A DNA stretch of 41,637 bases from positions 9,003-50,639 of the forward strand of contig JAFEAS010000034.1 of assembly GCA_018266315.1 (NCBI GenBank). Reading direction: 5' to 3'. The notes below the pieces were generated by a model. It saw only the letters and a list, made by a program, of their open reading frames with translations, was not told the DNA's origin and did no database searches. Positions 33,550 through 41,637 of this stretch are shown here, piece by piece. The translations under genes and the position numbers were made by a program. How positions within the stretch are numbered: position 1 is the first letter of the stretch; each line of letters begins with the position of its first letter. The stretch comes from Chloroflexi bacterium SZAS-1 (GTDB lineage: Bacteria; Chloroflexota; Chloroflexia; Chloroflexales; Roseiflexaceae).

Positions 33550-33999
33550 ATGCTTAATGTGCCAGCTCAAGGAATTGCCCAGTCGCATGCAGTATCGGTG
33601 CCGGTGCTGCGCCCAGGCGCTCGCTTGTTTTGGGTACTTGCTTCTGCCATTTGCATTGCCGTGATGTCGATTATGCTGGTTATTATAACGACACTACCAG
33701 CGCGCGTGCCCGTTGCCAGTAGCGCTGATGTTATGGCGGTACGCGAGGCGGTGCTCTTGCGCTTGAACGGCACAGTGAACGATCCGCTTGTTGAGCTTGG
33801 CACTGGCGTGACGGCGCGCGCGAGTAATGTACGCGGCCTTTCGCTGGGTGGCCGAACGTACTACTATTCGATTAGCGGCCAGCCCAATTTCGATCCACTC
33901 AGTCGTGGTGTGGTAGCCCCAACCGATGTTGAAGTACTTCTGCGCGATAATGGGCCACAGGCATTCGTTATTTACACCCTGCTACGCCCGGCAATCTAG
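33550..33999 (+). CDS. Single-pass membrane protein of unknown function
   Basis: 149 residues: a short N-terminal segment, one strong membrane helix (about 27-48, FWVLASAICIAVMSIMLVIITTL) and an extracytoplasmic domain with Gly/Tyr-rich strands (LSLGGRTYYYSISGQPNFDPLSRG). No family recognised. GGGGGGT lies before the ATG 33550. It sits between rpoN and the sigma-54 activator on the opposite strand and has its own -24/-12 promoter candidate, so it may be a target of this pair (inference). A hairpin follows. Confidence 0.7.
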   Translation: MLNVPAQGIAQSHAVSVPVLRPGARLFWVLASAICIAVMSIMLVIITTLPARVPVASSADVMAVREAVLLRLNGTVNDPLVELGTGVTARASNVRGLSLGGRTYYYSISGQPNFDPLSRGVVAPTDVEVLLRDNGPQAFVIYTLLRPAI

Positions 34000-34025
34000 A
34001 CTAGTACCAGCGCGTTTAGGATGTC

Positions 34026-34060
34026 AGCGGCCAACCTGTGTGCAAAGCAGCTTGGCCGCT
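34026..34060. terminator. Hairpin between convergent genes
   Basis: A perfect 9-bp stem AGCGGCCAA / TTGGCCGCT (34026-34034 with 34052-34060). No long T-run on either side, so the strength is uncertain, but the position between convergent genes fits a bidirectional terminator. Confidence 0.55.
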
Positions 34061-34132
34061 TGTGATTCTCCGTAGATGCGTACCTTGCCACCGAACAATT
34101 CGTGCCAGCGTGGTGGTTTAGTCACACGCTCG

Positions 34133-35503
34133 CTATTTCACGCTCTGTAGCCGCTGGTGAAAGTCTTCAGGTTCCAGCCCTAATCGGTGCGCGGCCTCTT
34201 TTTCATCACCATCGCTTTGCTGGAGCGCCTCGTACAGCATCACACGCTCGACTTCAGCAAGGACGTTGGCGAGGGTTTCGCGGTTGCGCACGCGCGTTGC
34301 TAAATCGACTTGCGTAGGAATGCCGTGCTGCGAAAGGTTGAGGGCGTGGCTAGTGATCACATTCCCCTGAGTGAGCACGACGGCGCGCTCAATTTCATTT
34401 TCGAGCTGGCGCACATTGCCAGGCCAATCGTATTGTTCCAGGCGCTCAATCGCATCTTCCGAAATACGCGTGGGCGGGGCACTGGGTTTGTAGCGATACT
34501 TATCGAGAAAATGCTCCACCAAAATCGGAATATCGCCGCGCCGTTCGCGTAGTGGTGGCATATGGATGTTAATGACATTCAGGCGATAGTATAGATCTTC
34601 GCGGAAGTTACCTTGTTTTACCTCGTCGAGCAGATCGCGGTTCGTTGCGGCGACCACCCGAACATCAACTTTGACAATACCTGTGCCGCCAACGCGCTCG
34701 ATCTCACCTTCTTGCAGCACACGTAGGAGTTTCTTATGTACAGGCAGCGTGATCTCGCCAACTTCATCGAGGAAGATGGTGCCTTTGTGGGCTTGCTCGA
34801 AGCGACCTTTGCGCTGCGCCACTGCCCCGGTAAACGCACCCTTCTCGTGGCCGAATAGCTCGCTCTCGATTAAGGTTTCGGGCAAGGCCGCACAGTTTAC
34901 TTTCACCAGCGGGCCGCTGCGGCGCGATGAGTTCTGGTGAATGAGGTTCGCTGCCAGCTCTTTCCCCGTGCCGGTTTCGCCCGTCACCAATACCGATGCG
35001 TCGGAGGCAGCTACGCGCCCGATGGTTTTGTAGATCTGGCCCATGGCTGGGCTGCGACCAATCATGCGCTCACGCAGATCGGCGCGCTGTTCGAGCGAAC
35101 GCACGCGCGAGGCCAGTGCCTGGTGCTCGAAGAGGCGCTTGACCACTACCTGCACTTCATCAAGGTCGAAGGGTTTTTGCAGGTAATCGTACACGCCCAT
35201 CTGCATGGCACGAATGGCGGTGGACGAGGTGCCATAGGCCGTGATGACAATGACTGGGATGTCGTTGCTCTCTTTCCGCAACCGCTCAAACAGGTCGAGC
35301 CCATTCATCCCAGGCATTTGTAGATCCATCATCAGGAGGCCATAATCGTGCTCGCCTTCGAGCCGTTCCAGCACTGCCGTACCACTTCCTACGCCATCAA
35401 CTTCATATCCTTCTTCAAAGAGCAAATCGCTCAACATGGCGATGGTTGTTGGCTCGTCATCAGCAATTAAAATTTTCCCGGCTACATCTCTTGGCGATGC
35501 CAC
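34133..35503 (-). CDS. NtrC-family sigma-54-dependent response regulator
   Basis: About 456 residues: receiver domain (about 10-125) with DDE, phospho-Asp in MMDLQMPGMNGLD, Thr/Ser in VITAYG and Lys in YLQKPFD; AAA+ domain (about 145-385) with Walker A GETGTGKE, the GAFTGA loop that contacts sigma-54 (HEKGAFTGA), Walker B GTIFLDEVGE, and sensor motifs RVVAATNRD and REDLYYRLNV; a short C-terminal helix-turn-helix. That domain is degenerate: GDEKEAAHRLGLEPEDFHQRLQ instead of the usual Fis-like sequence, so DNA binding may be weak or altered. The start is GTG 35503 with GGAG six bases before; an ATG at 35575 is in frame. It needs rpoN (31997) to act. Confidence 0.92.
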   Translation of the reverse strand: MASPRDVAGKILIADDEPTTIAMLSDLLFEEGYEVDGVGSGTAVLERLEGEHDYGLLMMDLQMPGMNGLDLFERLRKESNDIPVIVITAYGTSSTAIRAMQMGVYDYLQKPFDLDEVQVVVKRLFEHQALASRVRSLEQRADLRERMIGRSPAMGQIYKTIGRVAASDASVLVTGETGTGKELAANLIHQNSSRRSGPLVKVNCAALPETLIESELFGHEKGAFTGAVAQRKGRFEQAHKGTIFLDEVGEITLPVHKKLLRVLQEGEIERVGGTGIVKVDVRVVAATNRDLLDEVKQGNFREDLYYRLNVINIHMPPLRERRGDIPILVEHFLDKYRYKPSAPPTRISEDAIERLEQYDWPGNVRQLENEIERAVVLTQGNVITSHALNLSQHGIPTQVDLATRVRNRETLANVLAEVERVMLYEALQQSDGDEKEAAHRLGLEPEDFHQRLQSVK

Positions 35504-35607
35504 ATGCAACTCCAATTCTATAAACCCGGCGCTATGAACCGCGGCAGAGCGCGGCGAGCGGCGGGTTTCATACATGTACTTTGGATGAGGCGGCGAACGC
35601 TATTGTA

Positions 35608-36891
35608 TCACACTCGCTCAATATGTGCGCCCAGGCTCTGGAGTCGCTGCTCGATGCGCTCGTACCCACGATCGATTTGACCGATGTTGTAGATTACGCT
35701 GCGCCCCTGCGCGCATAGTGCGGCAATCAGTAATGTCATGCCTGCACGAATATCGGGGCTAGGTAAGCCTTCGGGTTCGCCATAGAGCTGGCTCGGGCCC
35801 ACCACCACGGCGCGGTGTGGGTCGCAAAGCACAATTTTTGCGCCCATCGCGATCAGCCGGTCGACAAAAAATAGGCGGCTTTCGAACATTTTCTCGTGGA
35901 TCAGTACGGTGCCGCGCGCCTGCGTTGCGACCACGAGCGCAATACTGATCAGGTCGGGGTTAAAACCGGGCCAGGGGGCCGAGTCGATTTTGGGAATGGC
36001 GTTGTGGGCATCTTCTTGAACGTGAAGCTCTTGGGTTGCTGGCACAACAATATCATCGCCGTCATCGTACCAACGCACGCCGAGCTTACCGAATGCGATG
36101 CGGGTCATGCGGTGCTCGTGTGGCCGTGCCCCGGCGATGCGCAGCGCACTGCGAGTGACTGCGGCCAGCCCAATAAAGGAGGCCACTTCCATAAAATCAG
36201 GCCCGATGGTGTACTCGCCGCCGTGCAGGCTGTTCACGCCGCGAATCGTGAGCATGTTGGTGCCAATGCCTTCGATCTGCGCACCGAGCTGGTTTAAGAA
36301 ATGGCAGAGATCTTGAATGTGCGGCTCGGATGCGGCATTACTGATGGTGGTTTCGCCTTCGGCGAGCACTGCCCCGAGTATCGCCTGTTCGGTGGCGGTG
36401 ACGCTCATTTCGTCGAGGAATAAGTCGGTGCCGCGCAGGCGGTCGGCGCGCAGAACGTATTCGGTGGGAGTTACTTCAATCGAAGCGCCCAGCCCGCGCA
36501 AGGCCAGAAAGTGCGTGTCGAGTCGCCGCCGACCGATCATGTCGCCGCCGGGCCTGGGCAGCCGTACCGCGCCGCGCCGGGCGAGCAGGGGGCCTGCGAG
36601 CAAGATCGAAGTTCGGATCTTCCGCGCAAGGGCCGCATCGGGATCATTATCACTAAGGGTTGCTGCGGTGAGCACCCAGCTGTTGTCGCCGCGCGGCTCA
36701 ATTTCGATGCCGAGCTGCTGTAAGAGGGTGAGTTTGGTGCGTACATCGCCAATACGCGGGATGTTATGCAATATGACTTGCTGGTCGGTCAGCAGGGTTG
36801 CAGCGAGAAGCGGGAGCGCGGCATTTTTATTGCCAGAAGGTGTAATCGTGCCGCTAAGTTGCCGCCCGCCTTCGATGATAAAACGTTCCAC
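35608..36891 (-). CDS. murA: UDP-N-acetylglucosamine 1-carboxyvinyltransferase (Cys-to-Asp active site)
   Basis: A 427-residue enolpyruvyl transferase of standard length that transfers enolpyruvate from PEP to UDP-GlcNAc, the first committed step of peptidoglycan synthesis. Family motifs: SGNKNAALPLLAA (K22/N23 region), RTSILLAGPLLAR, LPRPGG-D-MIGRRRLDTHF, EMSVTATEQ and SPDIRAGMTLLIAAL. The catalytic loop position equivalent to E. coli Cys115 is Asp117 here, as in Mycobacterium and Chlamydia; Asp enzymes stay active but are not alkylated by fosfomycin. AAGGAGG precedes the GTG start at 36891. It follows the DUF697 gene on the same strand. Confidence 0.96.
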   Translation of the reverse strand: MERFIIEGGRQLSGTITPSGNKNAALPLLAATLLTDQQVILHNIPRIGDVRTKLTLLQQLGIEIEPRGDNSWVLTAATLSDNDPDAALARKIRTSILLAGPLLARRGAVRLPRPGGDMIGRRRLDTHFLALRGLGASIEVTPTEYVLRADRLRGTDLFLDEMSVTATEQAILGAVLAEGETTISNAASEPHIQDLCHFLNQLGAQIEGIGTNMLTIRGVNSLHGGEYTIGPDFMEVASFIGLAAVTRSALRIAGARPHEHRMTRIAFGKLGVRWYDDGDDIVVPATQELHVQEDAHNAIPKIDSAPWPGFNPDLISIALVVATQARGTVLIHEKMFESRLFFVDRLIAMGAKIVLCDPHRAVVVGPSQLYGEPEGLPSPDIRAGMTLLIAALCAQGRSVIYNIGQIDRGYERIEQRLQSLGAHIERV

Positions 36892-37052
36892 AAATCCTCC
36901 TTGGTGGATGAAGCGTTTCGTTGCTATGTTGCTTTAGCGTGTGCCTGGGTTGGGGCGTGTTGTATGTGGCTGGCAGTTGCCCGACCAGCCATCGTATGAG
37001 AAGTGGTTGGCGCGCCCAGCTTGGCCGAGCGCGCTATCGCAGGTATGCGTGA

Positions 37053-38147
37053 TTACAGCGGGGGCAGCTCGCGGGATTTACGCCGGAACGGGTTGAGGCG
37101 TTTCAGGCGGCCAACCACGCCAGTTGCGTTGTCATTGGTTGTAAGAGCAGTGCGGCTGGCGCGGGCACGGTCAATTAGTTCGGCAGCGCGTTTGCGGCCA
37201 ATCTGTATCGCCTCGCGCGAAATACGCTTAAGCTGATCGGTGGATACGAGATCGCCGCTTTCGTACCAGCGCCAGGCTGCTACCCCGGTGGTATACGTGC
37301 CAGCGTAAGCGACCGCTACTTTTGGTAATAACCCCCATACAGGTATCAGCCCAATCAGGCTGCGGGCGGCTTGCCGCCAGAGGAATGCGCCGCCAACTAC
37401 CGGCAACACCTCGCGGATCCGCGCCTGGAAATCGGGCGCGGCACCATACGCCAGGGCGAGCCTGTATACCAGCAACGCTTGATTTTTCGTGAGCACCAAA
37501 ATATCGGCCGCAGCAAAGGGCACATTTATCAGCGGAATTTGTTCGGGTAGCCCCGAAGCTAACGAGTAGGTCGCATTGGTGAACGAAACACTCCCAATCA
37601 AGTCGCGTGCGTAAATGGCGCGCAGACCGGGCAAATGGCGGGCGCTCGCCATATGGAGTTCACTGGGCAAACGTGCCAGTATCGCCGTTGCCAGCCGGTC
37701 GGCTGCATCGAGCGCCTGGGGGTCGAGGATTGCGACTGAGCGGCTGCGCAACGTTGGCGAGATCAGGGCATCGCCAGCAGGGAACTGCTCGCCATACAGT
37801 AACGCAACGATAAAAGGCACATTCAGCGCATCGATACGGTTAAATGAGGCTACTTCCGCCTGTGATAATGGCGTGCGCGTATCAACTGCCAAAATCAGCA
37901 GATCAACCGATTGCAGGCTCGCAGCCCGCTCGGTGGCACGCGCTAATGGCACAAGCTCTAATGGATCAGGCCCTTCAGGGTTGTAGCGCTGGTGCCCTTG
38001 GTGCAGCAGCCGATCGATCGCATCCAGGGCGCTATTGTGGCCGATACAGCTAATGACGACAGGTCGCTCAGCTTCATCGCGAATGGCACTTACATCAATT
38101 TCGCGTAGCGTAGAAAAAATATTGCCAAAATCACTCCATTGGGGCAC
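37053..38147 (-). CDS. DUF697 membrane protein with degenerate GTPase-like N-terminus
   Basis: 364 residues. The C-terminal half (about 205-310) matches DUF697: FAAADILVLTKNQALLVYRLALAYG and VLPVVGGAFLWRQAARSLIGLIPVWGLLPKVAVAYAGTYTTG, with two hydrophobic segments. In related proteins DUF697 is fused to a GTPase (YcjF/Era-like). Here the N-terminal half has Rossmann-like strands (PVVISCIGHNSALDAI, SVDLLILAVDTRTPLS, PFIVALLYGEQF) but no P-loop (GxxxxGKS) or NKxD, so GTP binding is doubtful. The C-terminal tail is basic (KRLNPFRRKSRE). The start is GTG 38147 with GAGGTG upstream. Confidence 0.75.
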   Translation of the reverse strand: MPQWSDFGNIFSTLREIDVSAIRDEAERPVVISCIGHNSALDAIDRLLHQGHQRYNPEGPDPLELVPLARATERAASLQSVDLLILAVDTRTPLSQAEVASFNRIDALNVPFIVALLYGEQFPAGDALISPTLRSRSVAILDPQALDAADRLATAILARLPSELHMASARHLPGLRAIYARDLIGSVSFTNATYSLASGLPEQIPLINVPFAAADILVLTKNQALLVYRLALAYGAAPDFQARIREVLPVVGGAFLWRQAARSLIGLIPVWGLLPKVAVAYAGTYTTGVAAWRWYESGDLVSTDQLKRISREAIQIGRKRAAELIDRARASRTALTTNDNATGVVGRLKRLNPFRRKSRELPPL

Positions 38148-38277
38148 AGCACACCTCGTCTTATACTATGGTCATCAGCGTCATCGCAAACTACGTGCCA
38201 CCGCCTTTGGTGGCCTGGCATTTCGGGCACGGTGCTGCCAGGGCAGAAATGACGCACTGTGTAACGATTTTATGGAC

Positions 38278-38286
38278 ATTATAGCA
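38278..38286 (-). promoter_or_regulatory. Extended -10 promoter toward the DUF697 gene
   Basis: On the minus strand TGCTATAAT (38286-38278) is an extended -10 element, about 130 bases before the DUF697 start. The -35 is not evident. Confidence 0.45.
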
Positions 38287-38335
38287 TGGGGTTCTTGGTT
38301 CGTCGCCTGAGGCATAGCTGACACCGTAGCGCTGG

Positions 38336-38364
38336 TTGACGGCGGATAGGCATGTCTCTATAAT
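38336..38364 (+). promoter_or_regulatory. Sigma-70 promoter of rph
   Basis: TTGACG (38336-38341), a 17-base spacer and TATAAT (38359-38364), a near-consensus promoter about 90 bases before the rph start. Confidence 0.8.
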
Positions 38365-38454
38365 CCCGCACGGGTACCGCTTGTTATAGGCGAATACCAG
38401 CGCGCTGGCAAGCAATAGCGCAACGTAGGTGCCGATGTAAGTGAAGGAGTGAGT

Positions 38455-39186
38455 ATGCTTCGGAATGATGGGCGCGCGCCGCTTGAACTGCGCCCGCTTA
38501 CCATTACGCTTGATACATTTGGTTATGCTGAGGGGGCGGCGCTGATTGAAATGGGCGGCACACGCGTGTTATGTGCGGCCAGTGTTGAAGAAAGCGTGCC
38601 TGGGTGGTTGCGCGGTAAGCAGCAGGGCTGGGTTACGGGTGAATATGCGATGCTACCGCGCGCCACTAGCACCCGCACACGCCGTGAACGGAATGGTGCG
38701 AGCGGGCGAACCCAGGAAATTCAGCGGCTGATTGGTCGGGCATTGCGCGCGGCAGTCGATTTGCAGCTGCTGGGCGAGCGCACGATTACGATTGATTGTG
38801 ATGTGCTCCAGGCCGATGGCGGCACGCGCACTGCTTCGATTACAGGCGGCTATGTTGCGTTGGCACTGGCACTTCACCGGCTCGGCGCGCGCGGTAGCCT
38901 GGAGACTAACCCGCTTGTAACGCAAGTAGCGGCGCTGAGTGCTGGCTATGTTGGTGGGGTGGCCTTGCTCGATCTGGATTACAGTGAGGATAGCACCGCC
39001 GAGTTAGATTGCAATGTTGTGCAGACAAGCGCTGGCGGCATGGTTGAAGTGCAATGTACGGCTGAAGGCCGGGCTATTTCGCGTGCCGAACTCACCGCCC
39101 TGCTCGATATGGTGGAAGGCGGTATTGCACAATTGTTGGCGGCACAACGCGCAGTTTTGGCGAGCGCCGGTGTGCATGTGCTATAA
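38455..39186 (+). CDS. rph: Ribonuclease PH
   Basis: About 243 residues, the normal length. It trims the 3' end of tRNA precursors by phosphorolysis, leaving the CCA. Signatures: [15 protein letters not shown] at the N-terminus, [76 protein letters not shown] (phosphate- and catalysis-related Asp), [17 protein letters not shown] and [11 protein letters not shown]. The start is ATG 38455 with AAGGAG five bases upstream; a GTG two codons earlier is less likely. It heads a plus-strand run with the TPR gene after 116 bases. Confidence 0.97.
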   Translation: MLRNDGRAPLELRPLTITLDTFGYAEGAALIEMGGTRVLCAASVEESVPGWLRGKQQGWVTGEYAMLPRATSTRTRRERNGASGRTQEIQRLIGRALRAAVDLQLLGERTITIDCDVLQADGGTRTASITGGYVALALALHRLGARGSLETNPLVTQVAALSAGYVGGVALLDLDYSEDSTAELDCNVVQTSAGGMVEVQCTAEGRAISRAELTALLDMVEGGIAQLLAAQRAVLASAGVHVL

Positions 39187-39302
39187 TACAGCGACAGCTG
39201 ATAGTGCGGATATCGGTTGTTCTATGCCGAAATAGTTGTATCGCCCGGTGATGGCGCTAGAGTGCTGTTGCACGAAATCCCCGCGCTCTTGGAGCCGTGA
39301 TC

Positions 39303-40550
39303 ATGCTCGATGAGTATCAACGAGAAGAGGCGCTTATTCATTTTCAGCGCGGGCTGCATCTTGAACGTGCTCATCGTGTCAGTGAAGCGGTAGAAGAATA
39401 TCGGCGTGCGATTGCCCGCGACCCGCATCTACGCGAAGCCCACGATGCCCTCGGCAGCTATTATCAGCGCCGTGGGTTGCTGGCAAAAGCCGCAGAAGAA
39501 TTTCGCGTTGTCGCCTCGCTCGATGGCGATTTCCTCTCGTATTTTAATCTTGGCTGTGTGTTGCTTGAGCTGGGGCGTTACGATGATGCTCAGACTGAAT
39601 TCGAGCGCTGCCTGGCGCTTCAGCCCGGCGATGCTGCCAGCTCGTTCGAGCTTGGGCAGATAGCCTTTCTTAAAGGGCAGTATGCGGCGGCACTGCCGCA
39701 ATTGCGCCTGCCGCTTCAGCAATTCCCCGATGATTGGGAAGTGCATAACCTGATTGGTAGCTGCCATTTGCGGCTCGGCGCGTATGATGCTGCGCTTGAG
39801 GCATTTGGCCAGGCATTGCAGGTAGCGAGCGATCCGTGTTCGCAGGCGCAGGTCATTGAGCTGATTCACGCAATCGACCGCTACCGCGAATTTGATGCGC
39901 TCGGCGGGGCCAAAGATCGCCTGTATGCTGAACAGGGTGTGATCTATCTTGGTTCAGCACAGGACGATGGCCTGCACATTGACGAATTTCAAGATTACTT
40001 TTTTACCTACCCCGATATTGGAGCGACCTTGCAGCGCCTCCTCGCCGTTATGGCCGAGTTCGGCTGGCAATTCACCAGTGTGGTTGCGCTCGATCGCCAA
40101 TCGGTACCGCTCGCCAATGTTCTGGCTGAGCTACTACAGGTACGGCATTGCTATGCCGACGCGGTAGATCTGGGCGAACTGCCGCTGTTTGTGCAGGGCG
40201 TGGGGCGCGAGGCCGAGCTATTGAAGCTAGCGGTTGAGCGCGCGCTTGGGCCAGTGGTTACGTTCTGCCTGGGCTTGAACTGGCTGCGCCATAGTATGGT
40301 ACTGCCTGATATGATTGGCGTGGTAGCACATGGCATGTGTAGTGTGCCGTGGGAATCCGAGCTGCGGCGCTTGCGCTGCGATGGAGCCGCCCCCGAACAG
40401 ATCGCTGCTTGCCAGCGGCGTGCCACTGAGCAGATTCTTCAGGCGATGCGCGAATGTCCACTCGATGCTGGGGTTGCACAGCAAGTAACCTACTATCGCC
40501 ACCACCCCAATGTGCGTTTTGCCTCGCTGCTTGAACCCGTGCTAGCCTAA
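39303..40550 (+). CDS. TPR-repeat protein with C-terminal phosphoribosyltransferase-like domain
   Basis: About 415 residues. The N-terminal half (about 5-190) has five TPR-type repeats (for example HFQRGLHLERAHRVSEAVEEYRRAI, LGRYDDAQTEFERCLAL, LGAYDAALEAFGQAL) which usually bind peptides or proteins. The C-terminal domain (about 230-415) has alternating strands and helices: FGWQFTSVVALDRQSVPLANVLAELL, AVERALGPVVTFCLGLNWLR and MVLPDMIGVVAHGMCSVPWESE. Its layout resembles a PRTase-like or Rossmann fold, but the diagnostic PRPP loop (DDxxTTG) is not evident, so the family is unsure. The start is ATG 39303 with GGAG eight bases before. The xpt PRTase gene lies downstream on the same strand, across one opposite-strand gene. 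Confidence 0.7.
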   Translation: MLDEYQREEALIHFQRGLHLERAHRVSEAVEEYRRAIARDPHLREAHDALGSYYQRRGLLAKAAEEFRVVASLDGDFLSYFNLGCVLLELGRYDDAQTEFERCLALQPGDAASSFELGQIAFLKGQYAAALPQLRLPLQQFPDDWEVHNLIGSCHLRLGAYDAALEAFGQALQVASDPCSQAQVIELIHAIDRYREFDALGGAKDRLYAEQGVIYLGSAQDDGLHIDEFQDYFFTYPDIGATLQRLLAVMAEFGWQFTSVVALDRQSVPLANVLAELLQVRHCYADAVDLGELPLFVQGVGREAELLKLAVERALGPVVTFCLGLNWLRHSMVLPDMIGVVAHGMCSVPWESELRRLRCDGAAPEQIAACQRRATEQILQAMRECPLDAGVAQQVTYYRHHPNVRFASLLEPVLA

Positions 40551-40572
40551 GCTTGGGTTGCGCGTGTTGTCG

Positions 40573-40806
40573 CTAAATCGCAATACAATCGAGGTGGCGC
40601 TCGTCCAAAAAGTTCCGTACCTCGGGGCAATCGTTAATCGCCAGTACCTGGCAGCCGCGCTCGTGCCGCAGCATAAACTCAAACGCACTCACTCGATCGT
40701 GCGGGCCTAAATATACAGCACGCTCAATCACCGGGCCTTCCAACCGCCATCCTTCTTCCAGCTGTGTACGCAACCATTGCATACGCCCCGTTGCGTAATC
40801 AATCAT
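40573..40806 (-). CDS. Small hypothetical protein
   Basis: A 77-residue acidic protein without membrane segments or recognisable motif (MIDYATGRMQWLRTQLEE...PHDRVSAFEFMLRHERGC). AAGGAAAAGAGA precedes the ATG 40806 and its length and composition are coding-like. It lies tail-to-tail with the TPR gene, 22 bases apart. Confidence 0.65.
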   Translation of the reverse strand: MIDYATGRMQWLRTQLEEGWRLEGPVIERAVYLGPHDRVSAFEFMLRHERGCQVLAINDCPEVRNFLDERHLDCIAI

Positions 40807-40926
40807 TCTCTTTTCCTTTCAGCTATGAAGCGTGCTTTTTGTTGCTGTCGCTGTTGTGCTGTAAGTATAATGGCTGAATGTGAGCAACACGTGAGGGCTA
40901 TGTTAAATCTTGCCGAAATTTACGGC

Positions 40927-40955
40927 TTGTAAAGACGTAGTTTGTTGGCTATCAT
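40927..40955 (+). promoter_or_regulatory. Sigma-70 promoter of xpt
   Basis: TTGTAA (40927-40932), a 17-base spacer and TATCAT (40950-40955). The leader to the start at 41039 is about 75 bases. A further -35/-10 pair (TTGCTG-18-TATAAT, 40842-40871) may act upstream. No purine riboswitch pattern was seen between them and xpt. Confidence 0.6.
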
Positions 40956-41038
40956 ACGCGACACCCTAAATTGCATTGCAGGATCGGTGCCTTCAATTTC
41001 TTACTGTGTACGAAAAAATAGCGATTGGATGAAAACAC

Positions 41039-41637
41039 ATGGAATCTCGTTCAGCAATATCACTCGACGCGCCGTTTGCCCCACTGGTTCAACGCATTGT
41101 GGCCGAAGCGACGGTAGTCAACGACCGTATTTTGAAGATTGATCATTTCCTGAATCACCGCATCGAGCCAGCTTTTATGCTGGCAATGGGGCAGGCATTG
41201 GCCGAGCGCATCCAGCCATTTGCGCCAACGCTGGTGCTCACCGCCGAGGCGAGCGGTATTGCCCCGGCACTGGCCGTGTCTATTGCGCTGAACGTGCCGC
41301 TGGTGTATGCGAAAAAATATGCCCCGGTAGTAGAAACTCCGGCGCTCTCGCGGATCGTTCCTTCGCCAACCAAGGGCGGCGAAACCAAGCTAGCGATTTC
41401 GGGGCGTTACCTGCAGGCTGGGATGCGTGTGGCACTGGTCGACGATTTCCTGGCGAATGGGCGCACGGCGCTAGCGCTGGCCGAAATTGTGGCCGATGCT
41501 GGGGCAACGATGGTGGTAGCCGGGTTTATTGTCGAGAAGCTGTTTCAGCATGGCCGGGCCGCGCTGGCCGATCTTAGCATTCCCATCGCCACGCTGGCGC
41601 AGGTTGAGCGCTTAGAGCACGGGCGGGTGGTGATGCG
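41039..41637 (+). CDS. xpt: Xanthine phosphoribosyltransferase, cut by window end
   Basis: The reading frame starts with ATG 41039 and runs off the right edge, giving about 199 residues (the family is about 190-200, so only the last few are missing). It converts xanthine and PRPP to XMP in purine salvage. Motifs: [41 protein letters not shown] and the PRPP loop [20 protein letters not shown], with the downstream [11 protein letters not shown], close to Bacillus Xpt. The ribosome binding site is weak (GGATG). Confidence 0.92.
   Translation, partial: MESRSAISLDAPFAPLVQRIVAEATVVNDRILKIDHFLNHRIEPAFMLAMGQALAERIQPFAPTLVLTAEASGIAPALAVSIALNVPLVYAKKYAPVVETPALSRIVPSPTKGGETKLAISGRYLQAGMRVALVDDFLANGRTALALAEIVADAGATMVVAGFIVEKLFQHGRAALADLSIPIATLAQVERLEHGRVVM

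Noticed and set aside
38191..38415. 74-residue minus-strand frame ending in CPKCQATKGGGT
   Set aside because: The Cys pair is isolated, with no second pair in a zinc-ribbon arrangement, and the frame crosses two promoter elements. Judged coincidental.
40956..41038. Purine riboswitch before xpt
   Set aside because: The conserved loops of the guanine/adenine riboswitch are not visible in the short leader.

Overview
The window looks like a chromosomal segment of a filamentous member of the Chloroflexota (class Chloroflexia). This is an inference from gene content: MglA/roadblock/DUF4388 module, DUF2723 membrane protein, DUF4015 lipoprotein, an exported amidase with repeated W-Y-F-A-E-G modules, a sigma-54 system and GAF-rich signalling proteins. 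No ribosomal RNA is present to prove it. Coding DNA is GC-rich, genes are densely packed, and many start with GTG. No phage, complete insertion sequence or CRISPR array was seen; most genes are core or lineage-typical.

Layout. 1-3400, minus strand: the 5' part of a GT4 glycosyltransferase with a structured leader, a GGDEF protein with a C-terminal ribbon-helix-helix-like tail, a beta-propeller lipoprotein, then tRNA-Pro(CGG) and tRNA-Leu(CAA) under a strong sigma-70 promoter. 3500-9000, plus strand: an envelope run made of a DUF4015 lipoprotein, a peptidoglycan amidase and a coiled-coil membrane protein. 9000-12700, minus: a membrane-anchored Trm112-like protein, trpF and a large NYN + LOTUS-type protein with a long upstream leader. 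12700-14100: mostly non-coding DNA around an ECF sigma gene, with two related copies of a multi-hairpin element. 14100-18000: a zinc-ribbon protein, a YetF/DUF421 protein, a DUF2723 membrane protein and an exported protein.

18200-23060, plus: DUF512 radical-SAM protein, GAF-GAF-HD-GYP protein and der. 23260-25900, plus: a small HTH/AT-hook protein followed by roadblock, MglA GTPase and DUF4388 genes, a likely polarity or motility module. 25900-30700, plus: purH, hisIE and a REC-GAF-GAF-PAS histidine kinase. 30700-35500, mostly minus: three small membrane proteins, rpoN (sigma-54) with an inserted four-cysteine motif, and a sigma-54 activator. Between those last two lies a membrane-protein gene with its own -24/-12 type promoter. 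35600-38150, minus: murA with Asp in place of the catalytic Cys, and a DUF697 protein. 38300-41637, plus: rph, a TPR protein, a small minus-strand hypothetical gene, and xpt cut by the window end.

How it fits together. Several c-di-GMP and two-component elements (GGDEF, HD-GYP, NtrB-like kinase, NtrC-like activator, rpoN) lie among envelope genes (amidase, DUF4015, murA, GT4, DUF2723) and a polarity GTPase module. This suits a gliding or filamentous envelope-rich bacterium. The most unusual signals are the duplicated hairpin element around the ECF sigma gene, the GGDEF-RHH fusion with operator-like repeats upstream, and the sigma-54 promoter candidate between rpoN and the activator.
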